A stretch of 11,714 nucleotides of DNA from an uncultured Eubacteriales bacterium (GCA_900550705.1 URTG01000039.1:1-11714); one strand, 5' to 3'; positions 1-7,515 are shown, counted from the stretch's first letter. Translations and numbers: made by a program. The notes: a model not told the origin generated them from the letters alone.

Positions 1-1788
1 CAGTTCCGCCCGGGGCAGGAGCGCCTCATCGACGCCATCCTCTCCGGACGGGATGCCCGGGGCATCATGCCCACCGGCGGCGGAAAGTCCCTGTGCTACC
101 AGATCCCGGCCCTGCTGCTGCCCGGGGTGACACTGGTGATCTCCCCCCTCATCTCTCTGATGAAGGACCAGGTGGCCGCCCTGAAAAAATCCGGCATCGA
201 CGCCGCCTTTCTCAATCGCTCCCTCACCGGCGACCAGCTCCGGACGGTCTACCGCCGCGCCCGGGAGGGGGCCTACAAGCTGCTGTACGTCGCCCCGGAG
301 CGGCTGGAGGGCGACGGCTTCGCCGCCCTGGCCCGGGAGCTGGAGCTGTCTCTGGTGGCGGTGGACGAGGCCCACTGCATCTCCCAATGGGGACAGGATT
401 TCCGCCCCAGCTACCTGAATATCGCGGCCTTTGTGGCCACTCTCCCCCGCCGCCCGGTGGTGGCCGCCTTCACTGCCACCGCCACCGCCGACGTGCAGGG
501 GGACATCACCCGCCTGCTGGGCCTGCAGGACCCCGCCTGCGCCGTCACCGGCTTCGACCGGCCCAATCTGTTTTTCGATGTCCGCCGTCCGAAAAACAAG
601 CTCTCCACCCTGCTGGCCCTGCTCCAGGAGCGCCGGGATAAGAGCGGCATCGTCTACTGCGCCACCCGCTCCGGGGTGGAACGGGTGTGTCAGGCCCTCT
701 GCGACCGGGGCATCCCCGCCACCCGCTACCACGCCGGTCTGGACGAGGCGGAGCGGCAGCAGAACCAGGACGACTTCCAGTTCGACCGCAAAACCGTGAT
801 GGTGGCCACCAACGCCTTCGGCATGGGCATTGACAAGTCCAACGTCAGCTTCGTCTTCCATTACAATATGCCCAAAAGTCTGGAGGCCTACTATCAGGAG
901 GCGGGCCGCGCCGGACGGGACGGCGAGGCGGCGGACTGCATTCTCCTCTATTCCGCCGGAGATGTGGAAACGGCGAAATTCCTGCTGCAAAACGGCGGCA
1001 ACCCCAATCTGGACCCGGAGACCCAGGAACAGGTCCGGCAGCACGACCGGGTGCGCCTCCAGGCCATGATTGGCTACTGCAAGACCACCCACTGTCTTCG
1101 GGGGGCCATTCTGGACTACTTCGGCCAGGACCACCCCGCCCAATGCGGCAGCTGCGGCAACTGCAAGGGGGAGTACCGCCAGCAGGACATCACCGTCCCC
1201 GCCCAGATGATCCTCTCCTGTGTGCTCCGGGTGAAGGGCAAGCTGGGCTACTATGTGGGCAAGACCCTGATCCTCCAGACCCTGCGGGGCAGCAAGGACC
1301 AGCGGGTCGCCTCCCTGGGGCTGGACACCCTGAGCACCTACGGCCTGATGGACAAGGTCTCCACCGCCCAGGCCCGGGCCTATGTGGACTTTCTGGAGCT
1401 GGAGGGCTATCTCCGCACCAATCCGCTCCACTCCACCCTGGAGCCCACCCAGGCGGCCTCCGCCGTGCTGTTCGGCGGAAGGACCGTGTCCATGCCCGTC
1501 CGGGCGGACACGGAGCCGCCCCGGGTCCGCCGGGGCAGACGGGAGGCCGCCCCGCTGGCCGACGCGCCGCAGGACCTGCTCTCCGCGCTGAAATCCGTCC
1601 GGAACCAGATCGCGCTGGAGGAAAACGTCCCCGCCTACATCGTCTTCTCCAATGCCACCCTGGCCGACATGGCCCAGAAGCAGCCCCGGACCCGGGCGGA
1701 ATTTCTGGAGGTCTCCGGCGTGGGCGAGGTGAAGGCGGAGCGGTACGCCGAGCCCTTCCTGGCGGCCATCGCCGACTATTTCGCCTGA
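1..1788 (+). CDS. recQ: RecQ-family ATP-dependent DNA helicase, 5' end cut by window edge
   Basis: RecQ unwinds DNA 3' to 5' during recombination and replication-fork repair. The frame is already open at base 1 and reads QFRPGQE, the RecQ motif 0, so only about 15-25 N-terminal residues are missing; the ATG at 67 is internal. Numbering the 595 visible residues from base 1: Walker A MPTGGGKS at 23-30; DEAH at 122-125 followed by the aromatic-rich loop CISQWGQDFRPSY; motif V NAFGMGIDK near 271-279; motif VI QEAGRAGRDG near 299-308. Zinc-binding cysteines are at about 365, 382, 385 and 388 (the CGSCGNC cluster). A winged-helix region follows, and an HRDC domain fills the last 75 residues or so. 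All landmarks of a full-length RecQ are present and no frameshift is seen. It converges on sigK with two bases between the stops, leaving no room for a separate terminator. Confidence 0.96.
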   Translation, partial: QFRPGQERLIDAILSGRDARGIMPTGGGKSLCYQIPALLLPGVTLVISPLISLMKDQVAALKKSGIDAAFLNRSLTGDQLRTVYRRAREGAYKLLYVAPERLEGDGFAALARELELSLVAVDEAHCISQWGQDFRPSYLNIAAFVATLPRRPVVAAFTATATADVQGDITRLLGLQDPACAVTGFDRPNLFFDVRRPKNKLSTLLALLQERRDKSGIVYCATRSGVERVCQALCDRGIPATRYHAGLDEAERQQNQDDFQFDRKTVMVATNAFGMGIDKSNVSFVFHYNMPKSLEAYYQEAGRAGRDGEAADCILLYSAGDVETAKFLLQNGGNPNLDPETQEQVRQHDRVRLQAMIGYCKTTHCLRGAILDYFGQDHPAQCGSCGNCKGEYRQQDITVPAQMILSCVLRVKGKLGYYVGKTLILQTLRGSKDQRVASLGLDTLSTYGLMDKVSTAQARAYVDFLELEGYLRTNPLHSTLEPTQAASAVLFGGRTVSMPVRADTEPPRVRRGRREAAPLADAPQDLLSALKSVRNQIALEENVPAYIVFSNATLADMAQKQPRTRAEFLEVSGVGEVKAERYAEPFLAAIADYFA

Positions 1789-1790
1789 AT

Positions 1791-2492
1791 TCACCCGGGC
1801 CGCCAGCCGTCCATGGCCTCCTCCAGCTTCTCCAGCGCCCGCTTTTCCAGGCGGGAGACGTAGGACCGGCTGATGCCGCACCGGGCGGCCACCTCCCGCT
1901 GGGTCCGGGGCGGCCGGTCGTCCAGACCGTACCGCTGGACGATGATCGTCCGCTCCCGGGGCGTCAGGCAGACGTCCACGCAGCGGCGCACCTTCCGCTG
2001 GGCATCCCGGGCATCCAGCTCCTCCAGCATGGTGTCGTCCACCGCGATGACATCCATCAGCGAAAGTCCGCCCCCCTCCCCCGCCGACTCCAACGTGTCC
2101 GCCAGGGAGACCTCACCTTGCAGCTTTTTGCGGCTGCGGAAATACATGAGGATTTCATTTTCAATACACCTGCTAGCATACGTCGCCAGCCTCACTTTTT
2201 TATCCGGCTTAAACGTAGAGATCCCCTTGATCAGTCCGATGGTGCCGATGGAGATCAGGTCGTCCTGGTCCCCCGCCTGGTTAAAGTATTTCTTGGCGAT
2301 GTGGGCCACCAGGCGGAGATTGTGCTCCACCAGCTTGTTGCGGGCCTCCAGGTCCCCCTGGGCCCAGCGTTCCAGGCACTCCCGCTCCTCCTCCGCCTTC
2401 AGCGGCCGCGGGAAGGACCCGGTCCCGCCGCCGGACAGGCGCAGGGTGACAAACAGCCCATTCATCACCAGATACAGCATGGGCGACAGCAT
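1791..2492 (-). CDS. sigK: Sporulation sigma factor SigK (pro-sigma-K, mother-cell late)
   Basis: Sigma-K directs late mother-cell transcription during endospore formation (coat, mother-cell lysis). The product is 233 residues from the ATG at 2492, which sits 7 bases after GGAGGT (2500-2505). The GTG three codons further upstream overlaps that Shine-Dalgarno and is unlikely to be the start. Residues 1-25 or so are hydrophobic (MLYLVMNGLFVTL), like the membrane-anchoring pro-sequence removed from B. subtilis pro-sigma-K. FPRPL at 27-31 matches the FPQPL region after the B. subtilis cleavage site. Region 2 carries EHNLRLVAHI, DLISIGTIGLIKGI and LATYASRCIENEILMYFR; region 4.2 carries TQREVAARCGISRSYVSRLEKRALEKL. 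EHNLRLVAHI and LIKGI favour SigK over the paralogue SigE. The gene is continuous, with no skin-type prophage inside it. I see no convincing sporulation-type promoter upstream. Confidence 0.93.
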   Translation of the reverse strand: MLSPMLYLVMNGLFVTLRLSGGGTGSFPRPLKAEEERECLERWAQGDLEARNKLVEHNLRLVAHIAKKYFNQAGDQDDLISIGTIGLIKGISTFKPDKKVRLATYASRCIENEILMYFRSRKKLQGEVSLADTLESAGEGGGLSLMDVIAVDDTMLEELDARDAQRKVRRCVDVCLTPRERTIIVQRYGLDDRPPRTQREVAARCGISRSYVSRLEKRALEKLEEAMDGWRPG

Positions 2493-2563
2493 ATACAACA
2501 CCTCCGCCCCACCCTATTCCGGGGAATCTTGTCCCTATGCCAGGATTTTTGTTCTTCCGCCCC

Positions 2564-2611
2564 CCAAAAAACACACCCCAGGCCGGAGTCGAGGAAAACT
2601 CCGGCCTGGGG
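2564..2611 (-). terminator. Rho-independent terminator of the pepD-yfcC operon
   Basis: A perfect 14-bp inverted repeat (CCCCAGGCCGGAGT at 2576-2589 and its complement at 2598-2611) has an 8-base loop. Read on the minus strand it is followed by TGTGTTTTTT. It lies 33 bases after the stop of the YfcC-family gene and upstream of sigK, so it should insulate sigK from operon read-through. Confidence 0.9.
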
Positions 2612-2644
2612 CGTCAAGAGAAACTATATTGGAAGGGAACGTGC

Positions 2645-4060
2645 TTAGAAGGGGCCGTAGCCGATGTTCACGGCCACAATCAGGAAGATGAAGGCAACGA
2701 CCCACCACATCAGGAACAGGGGGAACAGGTACTTGGCCCACTTCTTGAAGGACACGCCGCCGCACATGGCCAGAGCAGCCAGGATCTCGCCGCCGGTGGG
2801 AGCCATGACGTTGGTGAAGGCGTCGCCCATCTGGAAGGCCAGCACGGAGGTCTGCCGGGTGATGTTCAGCATATCAGCCAGCGGGGCCATGATGGGCATG
2901 GTGATGGCAGCCTGGCCGGAGCCGGAGGGCACCAGCACGTTGAACAGGTCCTGCACCACGAACATACCGCAGGCAGCCAGAGTGGGGGGCAGCCCGTTCA
3001 GCAGGCTGGCCAGGAAGTGGATGATGGCGTCCATAATGTTGGCCTCCTGAAGCAGGATGACCACGGAGTTGGCCAGACCGATCATCAGGCAGGGGAACAG
3101 CATATTGCCGCAGCCCTTCTCGAAGTGGTCGCAGATCTCGCTGGGACGCAGGCCGCCCACCAGACCGCCGATGATGCCGATGGCCAGGAAGATGCCGGAC
3201 AGCTCATCGACCCCGAAGCCCAGGTTGACAATGCCCCACACGGTGAGTGCCAGACCGACGAAGAACACCACCAGCACAAGCTTCTGCCGGGTCGTCAGCG
3301 GGGTACCGCTTTCGGTGTCGATGGTAAGATTCTGGGCGGTGACCCGGTCGATGTCATAGGTGGAGCTGAGGGTGGGGTTCTTCTTCACCCGGCGGGCGTG
3401 CCAGGTGACGTAGCAGATGCTCACCGCCAGCAGGCACAGGAACAGGGGCACACGCAGATTCATGCCGGAGAACATGGGCAGGCCCGCAATGCTCTGGGCC
3501 ACGCCGGTGGTAAAGGCGTTGGTGATGGCGCCGCCGTAGCCGGAGGCCGCCGCGCAGAAGATGATGCCTACGGCTGTCAGCGAGTCGAAGCCCATGGCCA
3601 GACAGCAGGCCAGGACCAGGGGAACGAAGGCCAGGAACTCCTCAAAGTTGGCGCAGAAGGCGGAGCCGCAGCCGAAGACCAGCATACACACGGGAATCAT
3701 CAGCAGCTCTTTGCCCTTCATGGCCCGAACCACGTTGGCCATTCCGGTCTCAATGGCCTTGGTGCCGTTCAGGATGGCGAACATACCGCCAATGACCAGC
3801 AGGAAGGCAATGATGTAGGCGGCGTTCTGAATGCCCAGGGACACGGACATCAGCAGCATAAAGGGGCTCACGGGGTTGCGGTCTACGGCGTGGTAGCTGC
3901 TGGGGTCTACGATCTCTCGATCGATCGCCGCGTCATAGACTCGGTCGTAGCTGCCGGCGGGGACGATGTACGAGGCCACCGCCACGATGAGGATGATCGC
4001 CACCAGGAACAGCATGGGGTTAATGGCTTTCAGTTCTTTCTTTTTCTTTGTCTCTCCCAT
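2645..4060 (-). CDS. YfcC-family membrane transporter
   Basis: This is an integral membrane carrier of the YfcC family (related to DcuC-type carriers), usually annotated as basic amino-acid antiporter or C4-dicarboxylate carrier; the substrate cannot be read from sequence. I start it at the ATG at 4060 (471 residues), 11 bases after AAAGGAG; a longer in-frame start would overlap pepD and add a basic tail without a ribosome binding site. A Lys-rich cytoplasmic N-terminus (KKKKELK) leads into TM1 at about 14-34 ending IVPAGSYDR, a family signature. About 10-12 hydrophobic segments follow in two halves, split by a hydrophilic loop at about 222-260. The second half carries NVLVPSGSGQA (374-384) and GDAFTNVMAPTGG (412-424), typical of the carrier core. 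It lies 38 bases downstream of pepD and is probably cotranscribed, so it may import peptides or amino acids handled by PepD, or exchange its products. Confidence 0.88.
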   Translation of the reverse strand: MGETKKKKELKAINPMLFLVAIILIVAVASYIVPAGSYDRVYDAAIDREIVDPSSYHAVDRNPVSPFMLLMSVSLGIQNAAYIIAFLLVIGGMFAILNGTKAIETGMANVVRAMKGKELLMIPVCMLVFGCGSAFCANFEEFLAFVPLVLACCLAMGFDSLTAVGIIFCAAASGYGGAITNAFTTGVAQSIAGLPMFSGMNLRVPLFLCLLAVSICYVTWHARRVKKNPTLSSTYDIDRVTAQNLTIDTESGTPLTTRQKLVLVVFFVGLALTVWGIVNLGFGVDELSGIFLAIGIIGGLVGGLRPSEICDHFEKGCGNMLFPCLMIGLANSVVILLQEANIMDAIIHFLASLLNGLPPTLAACGMFVVQDLFNVLVPSGSGQAAITMPIMAPLADMLNITRQTSVLAFQMGDAFTNVMAPTGGEILAALAMCGGVSFKKWAKYLFPLFLMWWVVAFIFLIVAVNIGYGPF

Positions 4061-4098
4061 TTGAAACGAAACTCCTTTCCTTTGTCCGGGCTTTGCCT

Positions 4099-5550
4099 TT
4101 ATGACTGGCACTGTGCCAGGATCTCACACAAGAATTGATAAACTCTGCGGGTGGAGGAAATGCTCATCTGCTCCCAGGGGGAATGGAAATTCCAGCAGTC
4201 GGGACCGATGGAAATGGCATCCAGGTCGGGCAGCTTGACCGAGAAGAAGCCGGTCTCCAGTCCGGCGTGGACCGTCAGATATTCCGGCTGACCGCCGAAC
4301 AGCCGCTCATAGGCCGCCCCGGCGATGCTCCGCAGGGGGGATTCGGGGTGGAAGTCCCAGGAGGGATAGGCCCTGTCCGCGTGCCAGGTCCCGCCAAGAA
4401 TTCGGGCCAGCCGATCGATTCGCTGGAGCAGGTAGTTCCCCACGCTGGGACGGGCGGAGCGGGCCTCCAGCACCATACGCAGCTCCCCACGGGTCAGATA
4501 CAGCTCACCCAGGTTGTCCGAGGTATCCACCAGACCCACCAGGGCCTCGTTCATCTGGAAAATTCCGTCGGGCATCAGGAACACGCCGTCCAGCAGAGGC
4601 TGGGCCGGAGCACACCAGTCGGGGCACTCCGTCGGCTCCAGGGTCACCAACAGATTGCGGCCGGTGATGGCGAACTCCTGGGACATCTCCGCCTGCTGGG
4701 CCGCCAGAATTTCTTCTGCCTCGGCCTGAGACTCCGCCGGGATCAGGACCGTTGCCCAGCCCTCCCGCGGGATGGCCAGCCGGAATGTACCGCCGGTGAC
4801 GGGTCCCAGCTTCAGGGGCATGGCCGCCTCCAGCGCCGCAATGGCCCGGGCCAGCAGGGTGACGGCGCTGCCGTGGCCCCGGTGGATGTCCTCCCCGGAA
4901 TGGCCGCCGTGCAGACCGGATACGGTAAGGATATAGGCCCTCCAGCCCGCCGGGACCGGCTCCGCCGCCACGGGGGCGGTAAACTCCACCGCCATGCCGC
5001 CGCAGCTGCCGCACAGGACCTGCTTATCGCAGGCGTGGTCCAGGTTGATGAGCCGCCGGGCCGCCATCCGCGCCGTGTCGAAGTTGGCCGCGCCGGAGAA
5101 GTCCTCCTCCTCCGCCGTGGTAAACAGCACCTCCAGGGGGGGATGGGGCAGCGTGTCGTCGTCCAGCACCGCCAGCGCCAGAGCCACGCCCATGCCGTCG
5201 TCCGCACCCAGGGTCGTCCGGCCGCCGGTGGTGATCCGGTCGCCCTCGATCTGCCACTGGATGGGGTCTCGCAGGAAGTCGTGCTCCACGCCCGGGGCCT
5301 TCTCGCACACCATGTCCATGTGAGCCTGGAGCATCACCGCCGGCGCGTTCTCATAGCCCGAAGACGCGGCCTTGCGGATGAACACGTTGTTCGACGCATC
5401 CCGGACGGCCTCCAGCCCCCGGTCCTGCGCCCAGTGGAGGAGCCACGCACTGATCTGCGTCTCCTGCATACTGGGGCGGGGCACCTGGCTGATCTCATGG
5501 AACCAGTGAAACGCCGGCTCCTGCAGCAGCTCCATCTGTTCCTTTGTCAT
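4099..5550 (-). CDS. pepD: Beta-Ala-His (Xaa-His) dipeptidase, peptidase family M20C
   Basis: This is a cytosolic di-zinc aminoacyl-histidine dipeptidase (carnosinase-like) that cleaves unblocked dipeptides, commonly Xaa-His. It has 483 residues, the usual length for PepD. Metal and catalytic residues are all visible: HMD (H77, D79), the bridging Asp in LGADDG (D117), the catalytic and metal Glu pair in TTAEEED (E147, E148), the Asp in INLDHA (D171) and the C-terminal His in DCWNFHSPWE (about 456). GLHGGHSGEDIHRGHG marks the start of the lid or dimerisation domain. The start at 5550 has an excellent GGAGGT (5557-5562), 6 bases away. It is the first gene of the operon with the YfcC-like carrier and is driven by a near-perfect sigma-A promoter overlapped by the putative TetR operators. 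The product is probably free histidine, beta-alanine or other amino acids, exported or recycled by the neighbouring carriers (inference). Confidence 0.94.
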   Translation of the reverse strand: MTKEQMELLQEPAFHWFHEISQVPRPSMQETQISAWLLHWAQDRGLEAVRDASNNVFIRKAASSGYENAPAVMLQAHMDMVCEKAPGVEHDFLRDPIQWQIEGDRITTGGRTTLGADDGMGVALALAVLDDDTLPHPPLEVLFTTAEEEDFSGAANFDTARMAARRLINLDHACDKQVLCGSCGGMAVEFTAPVAAEPVPAGWRAYILTVSGLHGGHSGEDIHRGHGSAVTLLARAIAALEAAMPLKLGPVTGGTFRLAIPREGWATVLIPAESQAEAEEILAAQQAEMSQEFAITGRNLLVTLEPTECPDWCAPAQPLLDGVFLMPDGIFQMNEALVGLVDTSDNLGELYLTRGELRMVLEARSARPSVGNYLLQRIDRLARILGGTWHADRAYPSWDFHPESPLRSIAGAAYERLFGGQPEYLTVHAGLETGFFSVKLPDLDAISIGPDCWNFHSPWEQMSISSTRRVYQFLCEILAQCQS

Positions 5551-5569
5551 ACAAACACCTCCAGAATTT

Positions 5570-5588
5570 GCTCTCCCGGCGGGAGAGC
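5570..5588 (-). promoter_or_regulatory. Hairpin in the pepD 5' leader, just upstream of the ribosome binding site
   Basis: GCTCTCCC (5570-5577) and its exact complement (5581-5588) form an 8-bp stem with a 3-base loop in the leader transcribed from the pepD promoter. It ends 7 bases before the Shine-Dalgarno. There is no U-tract, so it is not a terminator; an mRNA-stabilising or translation-modulating role is a guess. Confidence 0.5.
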
Positions 5589-5620
5589 GCGATTTTTCTC
5601 TCTGTCTTGCTAAATATTTT

Positions 5621-5647
5621 AATCATGGTTTTTTTCTAATCACGATT
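5621..5647. promoter_or_regulatory. Tandem operator boxes at the pepD promoter (putative TetR sites)
   Basis: Two copies of the pseudo-palindrome AATCNNGATT lie here: AATCATGGTT at 5621-5630 (one mismatch) and AATCACGATT at 5638-5647. Their starts are exactly 17 bp apart. The upstream box (in minus-strand sense) shares three bases with the -10 hexamer. The same pair with the same spacing occurs at the eamA/tetR promoter, which makes a shared repressor, the adjacent TetR protein, the natural candidate. Confidence 0.75.
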
Positions 5648-5673
5648 ATATTCTATGCAAAGCAATTTGTCAA
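5645..5673 (-). promoter_or_regulatory. Consensus sigma-A promoter of pepD-yfcC
   Basis: On the minus strand a perfect TTGACA (5668-5673) is separated by exactly 17 bp from a perfect TATAAT (5645-5650). Transcription should start near 5638, giving a leader of about 88 bases to the pepD ATG. Such a strong promoter makes sense if it is held down by the operator boxes that overlap its -10. Confidence 0.88.
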
Positions 5674-5806
5674 GTCCTTTTTTCTTTCGTAAGCGAATAT
5701 TTGTTTTGAATAAATTTTTTTCATGAAAACGTTACCCGGCCAAAGGTGAAAAAGAATCGCGAGGACGGTTCCTGTGACCCGGTCCAGCACCAATTTCCAT
5801 CGCCGG
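5674..5806. other. Non-coding part of the pepD-tetR intergenic region
   Basis: No convincing gene is seen. The left half is AT-rich. The right half, from about 5755, turns GC-rich and contains GAGGACGGTTCCTGTGACCC (5761-5780). From memory this resembles a short REP-like intergenic motif (GACGGTTC..TGTGAC) scattered through Clostridia genomes; this needs a search. A 75-codon minus-strand reading frame (GTG at 5880, stop at 5653) crosses the region and overlaps the tetR stop, but it runs through the hairpins and has no recognisable content. Confidence 0.4.
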
Positions 5807-5847
5807 AAAAAGGCGCTGCGCCAGATCACGGGAGCCGCCCCCGTGAT
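5807..5847 (-). terminator. Probable terminator of the TetR-family gene
   Basis: Reading on the minus strand after the tetR stop there are two hairpins: an 8-bp stem (5825-5832 with 5840-5847, 7-base loop), then a compact GGCG-CAG-CGCC stem (5812-5822) followed directly by five Ts (5807-5811). The second is short but has the correct stem-then-T order. Confidence 0.55.
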
Positions 5848-5876
5848 TGTCCGATCAAACTCTGTATTCCCCTCGC

Positions 5877-6557
5877 TCACGTTCTCGCCGCCGCCAGCAA
5901 ATACTCAAACAGCCGATCAAAATACGCCGACCGCTCCTCCGCATCGAAGTTCCCCTTCGTCAGTGTCAGATTATAGAGAAAGCTCTGGTGGGCCGCAATC
6001 ATAAGGTCCATGGTCACATCGGCCTTCTCGGCGGCCATGTCGCCCTCCTGGACCATCTTGTCCACAGTGATCCGGTCGCGCTCCTTCATGCTGCCCCCCA
6101 CCATCATGCGCTGCATCTGCTCGCTGAGGTGGCCCAGCTCATCCGGGAACAGCTCGTGGTAGTACAGGTGGAGCACCGAGCCAAGCTTATCGCTGTACCG
6201 ACCGAAGAACATATTGTAGTAGAGGTCCGGGGCATGGAAGGCACAGCGGTTAAAGCAGTGGTAAACGGTCCGATAGCGGTCGATGGCCCGCATCTCCGGC
6301 CGGATCTCCGCCTCCAGCATCGCGACATATTCCCGGAGATAGCACACGGAGCCGAACATCGTCAGCTGCTCCAGGTCGTTGAAGTAGTTGTAAATGGTGG
6401 CGCTGTTATAACCCGCCTCGGTGGCGATCTTGCGGATAGACAGGCCGTCTATCCCCTCGGCGCGGATGAGCTTCTCCGTGGCCTCTACAAAATAGCTCAT
6501 AATGCGCCGACGCTTCACGGTCATCTTGTTGTCCAGTGCCTTATCCGTCTGAATCAT
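5877..6557 (-). CDS. TetR/AcrR-family transcriptional repressor
   Basis: The product is 226 residues, a typical TetR dimeric repressor length. I start it at the ATG at 6557, 7 bases after GGAGG; a start ten codons upstream lacks a ribosome binding site. The helix-turn-helix lies at about residues 38-62 (LSIRKIATEAGYNSATIYNYF), with the canonical GY/F..ATIYNYF recognition helix. The rest (about 65-226) is an all-helical ligand and dimer domain with no recognisable ligand class; it is rich in Met, Tyr and Phe (LYYNMFFGRY, LYYHELF). The gene sits between two promoters that carry identically spaced AATCNNGATT box pairs, so it probably represses eamA and pepD-yfcC and its own transcription. A tentative own promoter is TTGGTT (6637-6642) and GATAAT (6614-6619), 17 bp apart on the minus strand, right across the boxes. 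Confidence 0.9.
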   Translation of the reverse strand: MIQTDKALDNKMTVKRRRIMSYFVEATEKLIRAEGIDGLSIRKIATEAGYNSATIYNYFNDLEQLTMFGSVCYLREYVAMLEAEIRPEMRAIDRYRTVYHCFNRCAFHAPDLYYNMFFGRYSDKLGSVLHLYYHELFPDELGHLSEQMQRMMVGGSMKERDRITVDKMVQEGDMAAEKADVTMDLMIAAHQSFLYNLTLTKGNFDAEERSAYFDRLFEYLLAAART

Positions 6558-6580
6558 ATTCCTTCCTCCTCGAAAAGTAG

Positions 6581-6609
6581 TTGACAAATTTCCTCGCTGA
6601 ATTTATAAT
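6581..6609 (+). promoter_or_regulatory. Consensus sigma-A promoter of eamA
   Basis: TTGACA (6581-6586), a 17-bp spacer and TATAAT (6604-6609) are a perfect consensus match. Transcription should start near 6616, leaving a leader of about 40 bases. The sequence starts TTGACAAATT, exactly as the pepD promoter does, and an operator box overlaps the -10 in the same register. Confidence 0.9.
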
Positions 6610-6633
6610 CGCGATTATCAGATAATCGTGATT
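6607..6633. promoter_or_regulatory. Tandem operator boxes between tetR and eamA
   Basis: AATCGCGATT (6607-6616) is the core of a perfect 14-bp palindrome, ATAATCGCGATTAT (6605-6618). AATCGTGATT (6624-6633) starts exactly 17 bp later. The first box overlaps the eamA -10, and the second lies in the early transcribed region just before the ribosome binding site (AAGGAGGT, 6641-6648). Occupancy would block eamA and probably tetR. Confidence 0.8.
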
Positions 6634-6654
6634 GTAAACCAAGGAGGTATCTTC

Positions 6655-7515
6655 ATGTCTCGAATTCCTTTGTCCGGCAGCACCCTGGTGTTCCTGGGAG
6701 CACTGTTCTGGAGCCTGAACTCTCCCCTGGTCAAATGCCTGACCCTGCCGGCCCTGCTGATTTGCGGGCTGCGCTCCGTCATTGCCGGCATCGCCCTGAG
6801 CCCCACCATCCGGCCCCGCCAGCTGCGGTGGAACCGATGGCTGGTCTTCTATCTGCTGTCCTATCTGGGGCTGTGCGTCAGCGTGATTCTGGCCCTGTCC
6901 ATGACGTCTGCCCCCATCGCCGTGGGAATGCAGTACACCGCCACCATCTGGCTGTTCCTGATCGGCCTTTTGCGGACGCGGCACTTCAGCTGGCGGGCGT
7001 TTCTCCCTGTGTTCATTATCTCCGTGGGCGTGGTGTTCTTCATGTGCTCCAGCACCGGGGGGACCAACCGTCTGGGCAACTTCATCGCCCTGACCGAGGG
7101 GATCTTCTTCGTCTGCATCACCATCAGCTCCCAGAAGGCCGCGGGGACCAACCCCCTGGGGCTTACCGCCCTGGCCAATCTGTTCACCGGACTGGCCGTG
7201 TTCCTTGTGGTGCCCGGACTGTGGGGCGAGCTGGCCAAAATGTCACCCAGGGATTGGGTGCTGATGCTGATCCTGGGCGTGGTTCAGGTGGGCGGCGGCT
7301 ACGGCTGCTTTAACCTGGGCGTTCAGAAGGTCAGCGCCCAGCGGGCCTCGATCATCGCCCTGTGGGAGATGATCCTGGGTCCCCTGTGGGTGGCGCTATT
7401 CCTGGGGGAGTACCCCTCCACCCTGGTGCTGATCGGCTTTGTCTTTATTCTGGTGGGCATCGTGCTGGATAATCTCCCCAGCGGAAAGGCCCAGTCTCAG
7501 GATTGCCCATCGTGA
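6655..7515 (+). CDS. EamA/DMT-superfamily transporter
   Basis: This is an inner-membrane drug/metabolite transporter (EamA, formerly DUF6) of 286 residues, usually an exporter of amino acids or related metabolites; the substrate is unknown. I start it at the ATG at 6655, 6 bases after AAGGAGGT; the GTG nine codons upstream lies inside the operator. About ten hydrophobic segments form two five-helix repeats. The first opens TLVFLGALFWSLNSPLVK and includes SMTSAPIAVGMQYTATIW, the typical end of the first EamA repeat. The second starts near GNFIALTEGIFF, contains VGGGYGCFNLGVQKVSA, and ends with GEYPSTLVLIGFVFILVGIVL, also characteristic. It is divergent from the TetR regulator and shares its operator region, the classic arrangement of a repressor and the exporter it controls. 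The inducing ligand may be the exported compound (inference). Confidence 0.92.
   Translation: MSRIPLSGSTLVFLGALFWSLNSPLVKCLTLPALLICGLRSVIAGIALSPTIRPRQLRWNRWLVFYLLSYLGLCVSVILALSMTSAPIAVGMQYTATIWLFLIGLLRTRHFSWRAFLPVFIISVGVVFFMCSSTGGTNRLGNFIALTEGIFFVCITISSQKAAGTNPLGLTALANLFTGLAVFLVVPGLWGELAKMSPRDWVLMLILGVVQVGGGYGCFNLGVQKVSAQRASIIALWEMILGPLWVALFLGEYPSTLVLIGFVFILVGIVLDNLPSGKAQSQDCPS

Noticed and set aside
2505..2575. Sigma-E or sigma-K type promoter for sigK (CATAGGGA on the minus strand)
   Set aside because: Only the CATA core fits; no matching -35 element lies at the required distance.
1143..2648. 501-codon plus-strand frame across recQ and sigK
   Set aside because: It runs through one gene in the wrong frame and the other in antisense; the Pro/Gly/Arg-rich translation is typical of a GC shadow.
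2537..4138. 533-codon plus-strand frame opposite the transporter gene
   Set aside because: It is the antisense shadow of a clear membrane-protein gene in GC-rich DNA: His/Gln/Gly-rich low-complexity translation and no domains.
5653..5880. 75-codon minus-strand reading frame overlapping the tetR stop (GTGA)
   Set aside because: It has no ribosome binding site of quality and passes through the tetR terminator hairpins, the REP-like patch and the pepD promoter. Its composition changes midway and no domain is recognised.
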